A stretch of 64,000 bases of DNA from Desulfovibrio piger (GCF_900116045.1 NZ_LT630450.1:997001-1061000); one strand, 5' to 3'. Shown: positions 43,989 to 53,053, counted from the stretch's first letter. Notes: generated by a model not told the origin, from the sequence alone. Program-made: numbers and translations.

Positions 43989-46112
43989 CTACCCCAGCAT
44001 GCCGGGCAGGGCCAGCACATCGTGCATGGCCGCGCAAAGGCGCTGCACGTCCTCGCGGGGGCTCACATAGGGCGGCATCACATAGACAAGCCGGTTGAAA
44101 GGCCGGATCCAGACGCCCCGCTGCACGAAAAAGTCCTGCATGGCGGCCATGTTGACCGGCCGGGTGGTCTCCACCACACCGATGCTGCCCAGCACGCGCA
44201 CATCCGCCACCTGCGGCAGCTCCCGGCAGGGGGCAAGGCCCGCTGTCAGGGCCGTTTCCAGCATGGCCACCTGTTCCTGCCAGCGGTTTTCCGCCAGGAT
44301 GTCCAGGCTGGCGCAGGCCACGGCGCAGGCCAGGGCATTGCCCATGAAGGTGGGCCCGTGCATGAAGACCATGCCGTCCCGGCAGATGCCCCGGGCCACC
44401 TCTTCCGTGCAGGCCGTGGCGGCCAGCGTCATGACGCCGCCGGTCAGGGCCTTGCCGCAACACAGGATGTCCGGGCAGACGCCGGCCCGCTCCGCGGCGA
44501 ACAGCGTCCCGGTACGGCCGAAGCCCGTGGCGATCTCGTCGAAGACCAGCAGGACCCCGTGTTCACGGCACAGGCGGGCCATGCCGCGCAAGTAGTCGGG
44601 ATGATAGAACCACATGCCGCCCGCGCCCTGCACCAGCGGCTCAAGGATGACCGCCGCGATGCGCTCGCCCTGCTCCGCGAAGATGCGCCGGGCATCCTCC
44701 AGACTGGCCGGATCGAAGGGCAGGTCGAAACGGCAGGAAGGCCGCTCCATGAAAAGCTGGCGCGGCAGCATATGCGTGAACAGGCAGTGCATGCCGGTCA
44801 CGGGATCGCAGACCGACATGGCGCCGGTGGTATCACCGTGATAGCCGCCCCGGGGCGTGAGGAAGCAGGTGCGCTGCTTCTGGCCGATGCCCTGCTGGTA
44901 TTGCAGGGCCATCTTCAGCGCCACCTCCACCGATACGGAGCCGGAGTCCGCCAGAAAGACGCGCGCCAGTCCCTGCGGCAGCATGGCCAGCAGGCGTTCG
45001 CCCAGCTCCACGGCCGGCGCGTGGGTCAGCCCGCCGAACATCACATGCGGCATCCGCCCGGCCTGACGCTGGGCCGCGGCCACCAGCCGCGGATGGTTGT
45101 AGCCGTGGATGGCCGTCCACCACGAGGACATGCCGTCCACCAGCTCCCGGCCGTCGTCCAGCACGATGCGGTTGTGGTGGCTGCGCGCGGCCGCGAAGAC
45201 CGGCAGCGGATCCACCACCGACGTGTACGGATGCCAGAGGATGCGCCTGTCCCGCAGCGGCAGGGGCTCTTCGCTGTCCGTTGCCGCCTGTCCCGTCAGG
45301 GAAGGCACGTGCCGGGCCAGGGCGGGCAGCAGCACGGCGCAGGCATCGGCCAGCTCCTGCCAGCCCGCCGCGTCAAGCCGGGCCACACGGGGCAGGACGA
45401 CCACCGGCGCGTCCTCGCCCCAGGCCGCCAGACGACGGCGCAAAAATACGGGGTTGTCGGCCAGCACCCGTTCCCGGTCATGCCGTTCCCCGGCGCCCAG
45501 GCCTTCCGGCTCTTCCGGCGCCATCAGGATCACAGCCGCCGGGCGCAGCCCCTTCAGGCGCAGGGCCTGCAGGGAAAGCAGCACATGGTTGAGCGCCCCC
45601 AGACAGTTGCCGCCCACCAGCAGGACAGGCAGATCCAGGGCCGCCATGAAGTCCAGCGTGTCTTCTTCCGCATTGATGGGCACAGCCATGCCTCCCGCCC
45701 CTTCCACCAGCAGCAGGGAGGCCTCCGTCCCCTGCCAGTGGGCCCGGACGTCCGCGGCCAGGCCGGCCACCGTCAGGCGCCGCCCCTCCTCCCCTGCCGC
45801 CAGATGCGGCGAGGCGGGCAGGCGGAAGCAGTGCAGGGTCGCCGCAGGCGCCGGCCAAAGGGCCGGAAGGTCGGCTACGGCGCGCGCATAGGCCACACCG
45901 TCGGCCAGGGCGGAGGTCGCCAGCTGCTCCGGCCGTACACCGGTCTGGACGGGCTTGAGGGCCTGGGCCGCCATCCCCCGGCCACGCAGCGCCCGCAGCA
46001 AGGCCGCCGTGAAGACGGTCTTGCCCACGTCCGTCCCGGTGCCGGTCACGAAAAATCCCTGTACGGGCCCCCTGCTGCCGGGGATGCCCGCTGTCATCAT
46101 CTCGGACCTCAT
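43989..46112 (-). CDS. bioDA: Fusion: dethiobiotin synthetase (BioD) and DAPA aminotransferase (BioA)
   Basis: 707 residues carrying both steps before biotin synthase. Residues about 1-270 are BioD: FFVTGTGTDVGKTVFTAALL (P-loop Lys31), KPVQTG, LLVEGAGGMAVPIN and LLVGGNCLGALNH; makes dethiobiotin from DAPA, CO2 and ATP. Residues about 285-707 are BioA: LWHPYTSV, GMSSWWTAIHGYNHP, DSGSVSVEVALKMALQY, FDEIATGFGRTGTLF, and PLP Lys at about 552 in CCGKALTGGV, then HGPTFMGNALACAVA. BioA converts KAPA to DAPA, so the fusion places consecutive enzymes together, as in the plant BIO3-BIO1 protein. Its ATG overlaps the bioB stop as ATGA, showing a coupled bioB-bioDA operon. Confidence 0.95.
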   Translation of the reverse strand: MRSEMMTAGIPGSRGPVQGFFVTGTGTDVGKTVFTAALLRALRGRGMAAQALKPVQTGVRPEQLATSALADGVAYARAVADLPALWPAPAATLHCFRLPASPHLAAGEEGRRLTVAGLAADVRAHWQGTEASLLLVEGAGGMAVPINAEEDTLDFMAALDLPVLLVGGNCLGALNHVLLSLQALRLKGLRPAAVILMAPEEPEGLGAGERHDRERVLADNPVFLRRRLAAWGEDAPVVVLPRVARLDAAGWQELADACAVLLPALARHVPSLTGQAATDSEEPLPLRDRRILWHPYTSVVDPLPVFAAARSHHNRIVLDDGRELVDGMSSWWTAIHGYNHPRLVAAAQRQAGRMPHVMFGGLTHAPAVELGERLLAMLPQGLARVFLADSGSVSVEVALKMALQYQQGIGQKQRTCFLTPRGGYHGDTTGAMSVCDPVTGMHCLFTHMLPRQLFMERPSCRFDLPFDPASLEDARRIFAEQGERIAAVILEPLVQGAGGMWFYHPDYLRGMARLCREHGVLLVFDEIATGFGRTGTLFAAERAGVCPDILCCGKALTGGVMTLAATACTEEVARGICRDGMVFMHGPTFMGNALACAVACASLDILAENRWQEQVAMLETALTAGLAPCRELPQVADVRVLGSIGVVETTRPVNMAAMQDFFVQRGVWIRPFNRLVYVMPPYVSPREDVQRLCAAMHDVLALPGMLG

Positions 46113-47056
46113 GGACGCGCCACCTCCAGTCCCGCGGCCTCGATCATGCGGATGTCGTCTTCCACGCCCATGCCCTGCGTGGTCAGGTAATCACCGGTCA
46201 TCAGGGCGTCGGCCCCGGCCCGGAACATGTCGCCCTGACGTTCCCGCAAGGTCTCGGGCCGCCCGCCGCAGACACGCAGGCTGGCTTCGGGCAGGATGTG
46301 ACGGAACAGGGCGATGATGCGCAGGGCCTCTTCCGGCTCCAGCAGGGGCTGGCCGGCCAGCGGCGTCTGCGGATGGGGATGCAGGAAATTCATGGGCACA
46401 TGGCGCACGCCCAGTTCCCGCAGGCTGAAGGCGAAGTCTATCCTGTCCTCCCAGCTCTCGCCCAGGCCGAACAGCCCGCCGGCACAAACCGAAAGGCCCG
46501 TTGCCTGCGCACGCACCACCGTATCCCGCCGCTGCTCCCAGAGCTGGGTGGAACAGATGCGGGGATAGTAGGCACGCGAGGTTTCCAGATTGTGGTGGTA
46601 ACGCCGCACGCCGGCCCGCTCCAGTTCCCGCAGATGCTTTTCCGGCAGCCGCCCCAGCGAGGTGCAGATCCGGCGGCGCACGTCTTCGGGCAGGTCGCGT
46701 ACCACCGCCAGCAGGCAGTGCAGTTCCTGTTCCTCCAGGGCCCCCCCGCTGGTCACGATGCCGATACGGCGCACGGGCCAGGCCGCCAGCCGCAGGATGC
46801 GTCCACGCAGCTCGGCGGCCTCCAGAAAGGGGAAATGGGCAATGGGCGTATGGTTGTGGCTGCTCTGGGAACAGAAGCGGCAGTCCATGCCGCAATCGCC
46901 GCTGCGGGCATTGATGATGGCACACAGACTGATGCGCTTGCCGTGACGGCGCTCGCGCAGGACGGCGGCGCTGTCCAGCAGCGTTTCCAGCGGCTCGGAG
47001 AGCAGACGGGCCGCCTCGGCGGGCGAGGCGGGCACGGGACAGACAGGATGGTTCAT
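46109..47056 (-). CDS. bioB: Biotin synthase
   Basis: Radical-SAM enzyme inserting sulfur into dethiobiotin. The 315-residue protein has the C-x3-C-x2-C cluster in GDCGMDCRFCSQS (Cys55, Cys59, Cys62), followed by the [2Fe-2S] sulfur-donor region residues and motifs ICTSLGRL, YHHNLETSRAYYPRI, CAGGLFGLGESWEDR, VPMNFLHPHPQTPLAG and RVCGGRPETLR. Slightly shorter than E. coli BioB (346). AAGGA precedes the ATG. It leads the operon bioB-bioDA; other early bio genes are not in the window. No BirA operator could be recognised in 47057-47203. Confidence 0.95.
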   Translation of the reverse strand: MNHPVCPVPASPAEAARLLSEPLETLLDSAAVLRERRHGKRISLCAIINARSGDCGMDCRFCSQSSHNHTPIAHFPFLEAAELRGRILRLAAWPVRRIGIVTSGGALEEQELHCLLAVVRDLPEDVRRRICTSLGRLPEKHLRELERAGVRRYHHNLETSRAYYPRICSTQLWEQRRDTVVRAQATGLSVCAGGLFGLGESWEDRIDFAFSLRELGVRHVPMNFLHPHPQTPLAGQPLLEPEEALRIIALFRHILPEASLRVCGGRPETLRERQGDMFRAGADALMTGDYLTTQGMGVEDDIRMIEAAGLEVARP

Positions 47057-47203
47057 GCGATGGATCCTTGCGGAAAACGACGTTGGGACAAAGGGGCAGG
47101 CGCGGGCGCTCTGGCCCCTCCGGGGGAAGGGAAGATGGCGGCCGGCCCGGCGAAAGGGCCCACGCTCCTGCCCCCCGGGGGACAGGACGCCGTTCCGGCC
47201 AAA

Positions 47204-47226
47204 GAAAAACCCGCCGGGCGGCGGGT
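47204..47226 (-). terminator. Rho-independent terminator of the MucR-like gene
   Basis: On the minus strand ACCCGCC, GCCC loop, GGCGGGT, TTTTC (47209-47215 and 47220-47226 on plus), eight bases after the stop codon. Confidence 0.8.
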
Positions 47227-47233
47227 ATTTGTG

Positions 47234-47632
47234 CTATTGGGTCTTGCGACGCTTCTCCCACAGCTTCATGTCTTTCATCTTGCGGCGGCGCTCGCGCTGC
47301 AATGCCTTGCACACCAGGGGCGTATCTTTCTTGAAGCCCCATTTTTCACGATAGGCCGCGGCATCCATGCCGTGCATGGCCAGATGGCGCTTGGTGAGGA
47401 TCTTGAACGTCTTGCCGCATTCAAGACACGTGACGGACTTTTCCTTGATGGACTTGCGGGCATCCTGCTGCATGTCGGCGGAATCCAGCTCCACAGGCAT
47501 CTCGCCTTCGGCGACGGTACGGATACCGGCAGCCACTTTCTGGATAAACGAAGTGATTTCTTCTTCCGACATGACGCGCACGCTGGCCTGCGCCCTGGCG
47601 ATCTCCAGTGCTTCTTTCAAATAATCATCCAT
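47234..47632 (-). CDS. MucR/Ros family zinc-finger transcriptional regulator
   Basis: 132 residues from ATG 47632, which has GAGGT upstream. The C-terminal half holds a prokaryotic C2H2 zinc finger: CLECGKTFKILTKRHLAMH, with Cys69, Cys72, His83 and His87, followed by the MucR-typical YREKWGFKKDTPLVCKAL and a basic tail. The N-terminal half (about 1-50) corresponds to the oligomerisation part in this family. MucR proteins regulate surface polysaccharide, motility and virulence genes. Neighbours do not define its regulon; it has its own terminator, so it is likely monocistronic. Confidence 0.93.
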   Translation of the reverse strand: MDDYLKEALEIARAQASVRVMSEEEITSFIQKVAAGIRTVAEGEMPVELDSADMQQDARKSIKEKSVTCLECGKTFKILTKRHLAMHGMDAAAYREKWGFKKDTPLVCKALQRERRRKMKDMKLWEKRRKTQ

Positions 47633-47779
47633 GGTGTACCTCATGCGTATGCCTGCAACAGTGGTCCTGCATCGTCCCACGCTGCACGGATTTCAACAAC
47701 CTGTTACTGCCTACAATAGAGAGCAGCCTTTCGTCAATAAAGATGAAACGCAAAATCGTATATTTTTCGCCAGGATGGA

Positions 47780-48541
47780 CTAACGCCAGTCCATGCGGTC
47801 ATAAGGAGAGACCGTTCCCCAGAACGTTTCATCCATGTAACGCCACTGCAATGCGCCGATGCCGCGCTGCTGCATGATGCCTGCAGCGGGGATGCCTGAG
47901 GTCTCGACCACAAAAGCTTCACGGGCCCGCTGTTCAAAAGCGGCGATATAGTCGGCGCGGCCCAGAGGCAGGGCGGTGATGGAGGTGATGTCCTCGGGCA
48001 GGGGCTCGCGGTATTCCAGCACGATCTTGTCGCTGTCGAAATCGAAGCGGTTGGCGAACATGCGCGCCAGCCAGCGGCGGGGGGGCTGGCCGTCCTGTGC
48101 GAGGATGCGGGCCCCTTCGGGGTCTTCCAGGGGCAGGAAGGCGTCACGCTTCTCGCTGGTGACGTAGGTGCAGGCCTGGAAGCCCACGCCGCCGATGGTC
48201 TCCACGCCCTCGTCGATGCTGAACGGGTGGCGCATGATGCCGTCCCAGTACCAGCCGTCGGGCACTTCGCCGTGGGCCACGATGGCCAGCGGCGAGACGC
48301 CGTCGCCCTTGCCGTAGACCGTGATCCAGCTGTCCACGATGAGCCCGCCCATGGCGCCGGAACTGGTCAGGCGCGAGGCGCCCATGGTGCTCCCCATCAG
48401 GGGCAGGTCACGGGCTTTGAGGGCAAGGGCGGGCTGGGAAGACGAAACATAGGTATCGCCCACCAGGCCGCGCTGCTGCCCGGCCACGCAACCGGCCAGC
48501 ATGATGACCAGACACAGGATACTCGCCATTCTCATGTTCAT
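47780..48541 (-). CDS. DUF4851-type lipoprotein
   Basis: 253 residues from ATG 48541 (AGGAGG upstream). The N-terminus is a lipoprotein signal: hydrophobic ASILCLVIMLAGC with lipobox LAGC and modified Cys18. The rest lacks membrane helices, so the protein is anchored to the outer or inner membrane facing the periplasm. The sequence (YGKGDGVSPLAIVAHGEVPDG, TIGGVGFQACTYVTSEKRD) matches my memory of DUF4851, a family of unknown function found in Desulfovibrio; the family name is remembered, not searched. It follows the sigma-54 activator gene by 75 bases on the same strand. Confidence 0.75.
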   Translation of the reverse strand: MNMRMASILCLVIMLAGCVAGQQRGLVGDTYVSSSQPALALKARDLPLMGSTMGASRLTSSGAMGGLIVDSWITVYGKGDGVSPLAIVAHGEVPDGWYWDGIMRHPFSIDEGVETIGGVGFQACTYVTSEKRDAFLPLEDPEGARILAQDGQPPRRWLARMFANRFDFDSDKIVLEYREPLPEDITSITALPLGRADYIAAFEQRAREAFVVETSGIPAAGIMQQRGIGALQWRYMDETFWGTVSPYDRMDWR

Positions 48542-48574
48542 GATAGCCTCCTCCTGCCGCACGGGCAGGCAAAC

Positions 48575-48617
48575 CTGCGGGCAGGGCCCGCAGTCAAAAG
48601 CCGCCGGCCTTGCCGGC
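48575..48617 (-). terminator. Two GC hairpins after the sigma-54 activator gene
   Basis: One hairpin (48603-48608 with 48612-48617) overlaps the activator's stop codon and is followed on the minus strand by GGCTTTTG, terminator-like. A second perfect 8-bp hairpin (48575-48582 with 48586-48593) follows and lies upstream of the lipoprotein ribosome-binding site. Together they suggest reduced read-through into the lipoprotein gene. Confidence 0.5.
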
Positions 48618-49687
48618 TACAGGCCTTTTTTCTTCAGCTTTTCGATGAGGGTCGTCCGCTTGATGCCCAAAAGCTCCGCGGCCTGGTTCTTGACGCCGTC
48701 GGTCCGCTGCAGGGCTTCTTCGATAAGGTGCATCTCCACGGCATCCAGAAACTCTTTCAGCCCCATCCCTTGTGCCGCCAAGGTCTGGAGGTCAGGCCAG
48801 GCAAAACCACGCGACGGCGCCTCGACGGCCGCCGCGGGCTCCCCGTTCCCGGATCCCGGAAGGACGTCAGCCTCAGGGGCATACTCGTCCACTTCCGGCA
48901 GCAAGGCAATATCCCCCACGCTCTGGAGCAGACGCGCGGGCAGATCCTCCGGGGCCACGATATGCCCGTCGACCAGCACGCTCAGGCGCTCCATGACGTT
49001 CTCCAGTTCGCGGACATTGCCCGGCCAGGCATAGGCCAGCAGAATGCGCTGCACCAGGGGCGAAAGCTCCAGGGGCGGCCGTTCCTTCTTGCGGCAGAAG
49101 CGGCCCAGGAAATGCCTGGCCAGCAGCAGGACATCCCGCCCCCGTTCGCGCAGGGGCGGCAGATGGATGGGGATGACGTTGAGACGGTAGTAAAGGTCTT
49201 CGCGGAAGGTGCCCGCGGCCACGGCGGCTTCCAGATCCCGGTTGGTGGCCGCCACGATGCGGACATCCACCTTGCGGCAGCCCGTGCCGCCCACGCGCTC
49301 TATTTCCTTCTCCTGCAGCACGCGCAATATCTTGACCTGCAGGCCGGGTTCCATCTCGCCTATCTCGTCCAGGAAGAGGGTGCCCCCGTCCGCCAGTTCG
49401 AAACGGCCGGGACGGGAACGCAGGGCGTGCGTGAAGGCGCCCTTTTCATGGCCGAAAAGTTCGCTTTCCAGAAGATCGCGGGGGATGGCGCCGCAGTTGA
49501 CGGGCACGAAGGGTCTGTCAGCCCTGGGGCTGGCGGCATGCAGGGCCCGCACCAGCAATTCCTTGCCTGTTCCCGATTCCCCGGTTACAAGCACAGTGCT
49601 GTCCGTGGGCGCCACTTTGCCCAGGATCTTGAACACACCGGCCAGGCTGGCGCTTTGCCCGATGATTCCATTGCTCTTGAGCTCCAT
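48617..49687 (-). CDS. Sigma-54-dependent activator lacking a receiver domain (FleQ/FlrC-like), variant GAFTHA loop
   Basis: 356 residues: an AAA+ ATPase starting almost at the N-terminus and a C-terminal Fis-type helix-turn-helix (about 315-356, NQAAELLGIKRTTLIEKLKK). Walker A is GESGTGKE (36-43), Walker B GTLFLDEIGEM. The sigma-54 contact loop, normally GAFTGA, reads GAFTHA (residues 83-88), in the context GHEKGAFTHALRSRPGRFE. The context and the HTH resemble flagellar regulators of the FleQ/FlrC group, but no flagellar genes are near. With no receiver or sensor domain, activity must be controlled by abundance, c-di-GMP-like ligand or a partner. GGAG precedes the ATG. Confidence 0.88.
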   Translation of the reverse strand: MELKSNGIIGQSASLAGVFKILGKVAPTDSTVLVTGESGTGKELLVRALHAASPRADRPFVPVNCGAIPRDLLESELFGHEKGAFTHALRSRPGRFELADGGTLFLDEIGEMEPGLQVKILRVLQEKEIERVGGTGCRKVDVRIVAATNRDLEAAVAAGTFREDLYYRLNVIPIHLPPLRERGRDVLLLARHFLGRFCRKKERPPLELSPLVQRILLAYAWPGNVRELENVMERLSVLVDGHIVAPEDLPARLLQSVGDIALLPEVDEYAPEADVLPGSGNGEPAAAVEAPSRGFAWPDLQTLAAQGMGLKEFLDAVEMHLIEEALQRTDGVKNQAAELLGIKRTTLIEKLKKKGL

Positions 49688-49716
49688 GAATATTCTCCAC
49701 GTTCATGGCCTTTACA

Positions 49717-49734
49717 CTGTCAATACACTGACAG
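49717..49734. promoter_or_regulatory. Inverted repeat in divergent region between sigma-54 activator and hrpB
   Basis: CTGTCA (49717-49722) and TGACAG (49729-49734) flank a 6-base centre in the 100-base divergent intergenic region. On the minus strand part of it reads TTGACA, a -35-like box. Candidate operator. Confidence 0.4.
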
Positions 49735-49789
49735 GCCATCAATTTCCAGTAAAAAAACAGGGATGCACATCCCTTTCCGCGCGACCGTC

Positions 49790-52396
49790 ATGAAAGATTC
49801 CCCTGCCGCAGCCCGGCCCCGCCGTTGTCCCGATCTTCCCCCCGCTCCCGTGGATGCCGTCCGTGCGGCACTTGCCGGCGCCCTGGAGCAGGGCAATGCC
49901 GTCCTGAGCGCCCCTCCCGGCGCCGGGAAAAGCAGCCGCGTGCCCCTGTGGCTGCTGGAGGCCCCCTGGCTGGAAGGCAGGAAGATCCTGCTGCTGGAGC
50001 CGCGCCGGGTGGCTGCCCGGGCCCTGGCACGCTACGCCGCCCGCCTGCTGGGCGAGGATGTGGGCCAGACCGTGGGCTACCGCATGCGGCAGGAGAGCGC
50101 CGTCTCGGCCCGGACCCGGCTGGAGATCATCACCGAGGGCGTGCTGACCCGCCGCCTGCTGGCCGACCCCGAACTGTCCGGTGTGGGCTGCGTCATCTTC
50201 GACGAATTCCACGAGCGTTCCCTGCAGGCCGACATGGGACTGGCCCTCTGCCTGGAGAGCCGGGCCGTGCTCCGGCCAGACCTGCGCCTGCTGGTCATGT
50301 CCGCCACGCTGGACAGCCGCAAGGTGGCCGCCCTGCTGGAAGACGCGCCGGTCATCGCCTGCGAGGGCCGCCGTTTCCCCGTGGAGGAGCGCTATCTGCC
50401 GCTGCCGCCCGCCGCGGCCCACAGCGGCCCCCAGGCCCTGTGGCCGCACATGGCCGATGTCATCGCGGCCCTCATGCGTCAGGAATCCGGCAGTCTGCTG
50501 GCCTTCCTGCCCGGCACGGGCGAGATCCGCCGCGTGGCCGAACTGCTGGAAGGGCGCCTGCCCGCCGATACCCGCCTTTACCCCCTCCACGGGATGCTGA
50601 GCCCGCAGGAGCAGGACGCGGCCATCGCTCCGGCGGCCGCGGGCGAACGCAAGGTCGTCCTGGCCACGGCCATCGCCGAGACCTCCCTGACCATCGAGGG
50701 CATCCGCCTGGTGGTGGACGCGGGCCTTTCCCGCGAGAGCCGCTTCGATCCGGCCAGCGGCCTTTCCCGTCTGGAGACCGTGCGCGTCTCGCTGGCCGGA
50801 GCCCGGCAGCGGGCCGGTCGCGCCGGCCGCCTGGAGCCCGGCATCTGCTGCCGTCTGTGGCAGCAGGCCGAGGAACACGGCTTCCGCCCCCGGCAGCGAC
50901 CGGAGATCCTGGATGCGGACCTTGCGCCGTTCTGCCTGCACCTGGCCGTCTGGGGCGCACGCAGGCCCGAGGACCTGCCCTGGCTGGACCTGCCCCCCAG
51001 GGCCCATCTGGCCGTGGCCCGGGAACAGCTGGCCGGACTGGGAGCCATCGCGCCCGGCACGGAAGAACTGCTGCCCACGCCCCTGGGCCGGCAGCTGGTG
51101 AAACTGCCCCTGCCGCCCCGGCTGGCCTGTCTGCTGCTGCGCGCCCGGGAACACGGGTACGGCGCCCTGGCGGCCTGTGTGACGGCCCTGCTGGACGAGC
51201 GCGATCCCCTGCCGCTGGCGGACGCTTCCCTTGCCCTGCGCCTGGACCGTTTCTGCGCCCCCGGTGACGACCACGGCCCTTTCCGCCGCCTGCGCCAGTG
51301 GGCGGAACACATGGCACGCCTGGCGGACATCCCCACCGGCAACGGCTCCCATACTTCCGGGGCCTCCCTGCTGCGCACGGCACGGCAGCAGCTGCCCCGT
51401 CTGGGCGAGGTCGTGGCCCTGGCCTATCCCGAACGGGTGGCCCTGCGCAGCGGCGGGAACAACGGCATGGCCCAGTACCTCATGCGCAACGGCAAGGCTG
51501 CCGTCCTGCCCCTGACGGACAGTCTGGCCCGGCAGGACGTGCTGGCCGTGGCCGCCGTGGATGCGGGCACGCGCGGCCGCATCCGTCTGGCCGCGGCGCT
51601 GTCGCAGGACGTGCTGGAACAACTTTTCCGCCCGGAGATCACCGTGAGCGAGGACCTGAACGTCAGCCCGGAAGGACAGATCAATGCCCGCCGCCGTCGC
51701 CGTCTGGGGGCCCTGCTGCTGGACGATGCCCCGCTGCCCCGTCCCGATGGCGACGCCTGCGCCCTGGCCCTGTGCGCGTTCATCCGCGACCAGGGGCTGC
51801 GTGTCCTGCCCTGGGACGAGCCCGCGCGCCAGTGGCTGGCCCGTGTGCGCCTGCTGCACCGGACATGGGGCGATCCCTGGCCCGACCTTTCCGATGCCTG
51901 GCTGCTGGACGAGCTGGAAACCTGGCTGGCGCCCCATCTGGACACCTGCACCGACCTGCGCCAGCTCTCCCCCGCACGGCTGGCCCATGCCCTGCACTGC
52001 CTGCTGCCCTATCCTCTGCCGCGGCGCCTCGAACAGCTGGCGCCCGTGCACTGGCAGGCCCCTTCCGGCAAGTCCCATCCCATCGTGTATGATGCCGAAG
52101 GCGGGCCCTTCGTGGCCGCCAAATTGCAGGAATTCTTCGGCTGTGAGGATACGCCCCATATCGCTGACGGACGCGTGCCCCTGACCCTGCATCTGCTCTC
52201 GCCCGCCGGGCGCCCCCTGCAGATCACGCGCGACCTTGGCCACTTCTGGCGCAACGGCTATCCGCAGGTGCGTGCCGAGATGCGCGGCCGCTATCCGCGC
52301 CATCCCTGGCCCGATGACCCGCTGACCGCCCAGGCCACGGCCCGCACCAACCGCCAGCTGGCCCGCACCAACCGCCAGCTGGCCCGCAGCAAATAG
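49790..52396 (+). CDS. hrpB: ATP-dependent helicase HrpB
   Basis: 868 residues from ATG 49790; an in-frame ATG at 49763 is an alternative, and neither has a good ribosome-binding site. DExH-box helicase: Walker A SAPPGAGKSSRVPLWLL, DEFHERSLQADMG (motif II), VMSATLDS (III), LAFLPGTGEIRRV (IV), ATAIAETSLTIEGI (V) and GARQRAGRAGRL (VI). The C-terminal half is the HrpB-specific region (QRPEILDADLAPFCLHLAVWG, GRYPRHPWPDDP). HrpB is widespread, with an unclear role in RNA metabolism. The end carries a 21-base tandem duplication (52341-52361 and 52362-52382) encoding two ARTNRQL units. A palindromic repeat follows the stop. Confidence 0.92.
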   Translation: MKDSPAAARPRRCPDLPPAPVDAVRAALAGALEQGNAVLSAPPGAGKSSRVPLWLLEAPWLEGRKILLLEPRRVAARALARYAARLLGEDVGQTVGYRMRQESAVSARTRLEIITEGVLTRRLLADPELSGVGCVIFDEFHERSLQADMGLALCLESRAVLRPDLRLLVMSATLDSRKVAALLEDAPVIACEGRRFPVEERYLPLPPAAAHSGPQALWPHMADVIAALMRQESGSLLAFLPGTGEIRRVAELLEGRLPADTRLYPLHGMLSPQEQDAAIAPAAAGERKVVLATAIAETSLTIEGIRLVVDAGLSRESRFDPASGLSRLETVRVSLAGARQRAGRAGRLEPGICCRLWQQAEEHGFRPRQRPEILDADLAPFCLHLAVWGARRPEDLPWLDLPPRAHLAVAREQLAGLGAIAPGTEELLPTPLGRQLVKLPLPPRLACLLLRAREHGYGALAACVTALLDERDPLPLADASLALRLDRFCAPGDDHGPFRRLRQWAEHMARLADIPTGNGSHTSGASLLRTARQQLPRLGEVVALAYPERVALRSGGNNGMAQYLMRNGKAAVLPLTDSLARQDVLAVAAVDAGTRGRIRLAAALSQDVLEQLFRPEITVSEDLNVSPEGQINARRRRRLGALLLDDAPLPRPDGDACALALCAFIRDQGLRVLPWDEPARQWLARVRLLHRTWGDPWPDLSDAWLLDELETWLAPHLDTCTDLRQLSPARLAHALHCLLPYPLPRRLEQLAPVHWQAPSGKSHPIVYDAEGGPFVAAKLQEFFGCEDTPHIADGRVPLTLHLLSPAGRPLQITRDLGHFWRNGYPQVRAEMRGRYPRHPWPDDPLTAQATARTNRQLARTNRQLARSK

Positions 52397-52405
52397 GTGT
52401 TTTTT

Positions 52406-52490
52406 GGGGAGGGGGACCCCCTTTGGCTGGCGCACAAAGGGGGTCCCCCTCCCCAGGCCCCACCCCTTCCCCCAACGCGCTTTCTTCGGG
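52406..52490. repeat. GC-rich palindromic intergenic repeat, copy B
   Basis: Perfect 20-bp arms (52406-52425 and 52435-52454) built from G4-A-G5-A-C5-TTTG, with a 9-base loop GCTGGCGCA. A C-rich tail then ends AACGCGCTTTCTTCGGGAG. Arms, loop size and tail match copy A at 5249-5336. Located ten bases after the hrpB stop codon. Confidence 0.75.
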
Positions 52491-52976
52491 AGCATGGCGG
52501 TTGCGGACAGGCCACGGCGTTCCCACTGCCCGCGGTCCCCCGGCACACCATGACGAACAAAGATGGAAGAAAGCGTGCGTAAGCAAAAAAGGTGGGAAAG
52601 AACGTGCGCCCGACCAGAGCGGTGCAAAACAGGGCCGGTCGTATGACCAAGGCCACACGCCGCCCGTGCGCACAGCAAAAATCCCATCCGCTTTTGCGAC
52701 CTGTCCCCTGCCCCCCTCCCGGGGAAACAGCCACGGCCTCCGCCGGGGACGTCCCTTCGGCACAATGCCCTCAGCCCATCCGCCCTCCCGGGCAATACCG
52801 GCTTTCCGCCGTGCGCATCCCCCGGCTACACCACATGTCACAACGGTGTGCTTTCACAAAACATCTCCTGGTCCATCCCGCATCATGCCACCGGGGGACC
52901 GGCAGCAAAGACTGCCCGCCGCATCACGAGTCCCTGTCAAAAGATCATATGAGCGGTTTTTGGGGGATGGGGGAGC
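52491..52976. other. Gene-free stretch after hrpB
   Basis: Almost 500 bases without a supportable gene. Open frames here have no ribosome-binding sites or family features and are probably compositional. Confidence 0.5.
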
Positions 52977-53028
52977 TTGAGGGGGAAGGCCCCTTTTTTC
53001 CGCCGGAAAAAGGGCCCTTCCCCCTCAA
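52977..53028. repeat. Palindromic intergenic repeat, copy D (diverged)
   Basis: Long near-perfect inverted repeat: TTGAGGGGGAAGGCCCC then T6 CC, 3-base loop, and the complementary GGAAAAAGGGCCCTTCCCCCTCAA-type arm split around 53005-53028, with one mismatch and one indel. It follows the hydrolase gene (minus strand) by 25 bases and may also act as its terminator. Confidence 0.6.
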
Positions 53029-53053
53029 AGCCATCACTTCCCTCCGCCAAGAC

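Noticed and set aside
52491..52976. Short open frames in the gap after hrpB
   Set aside because: No ribosome-binding sites, no hydrophobic or domain patterns, and Pro/Arg/Gly-rich translations typical of non-coding GC-rich DNA.
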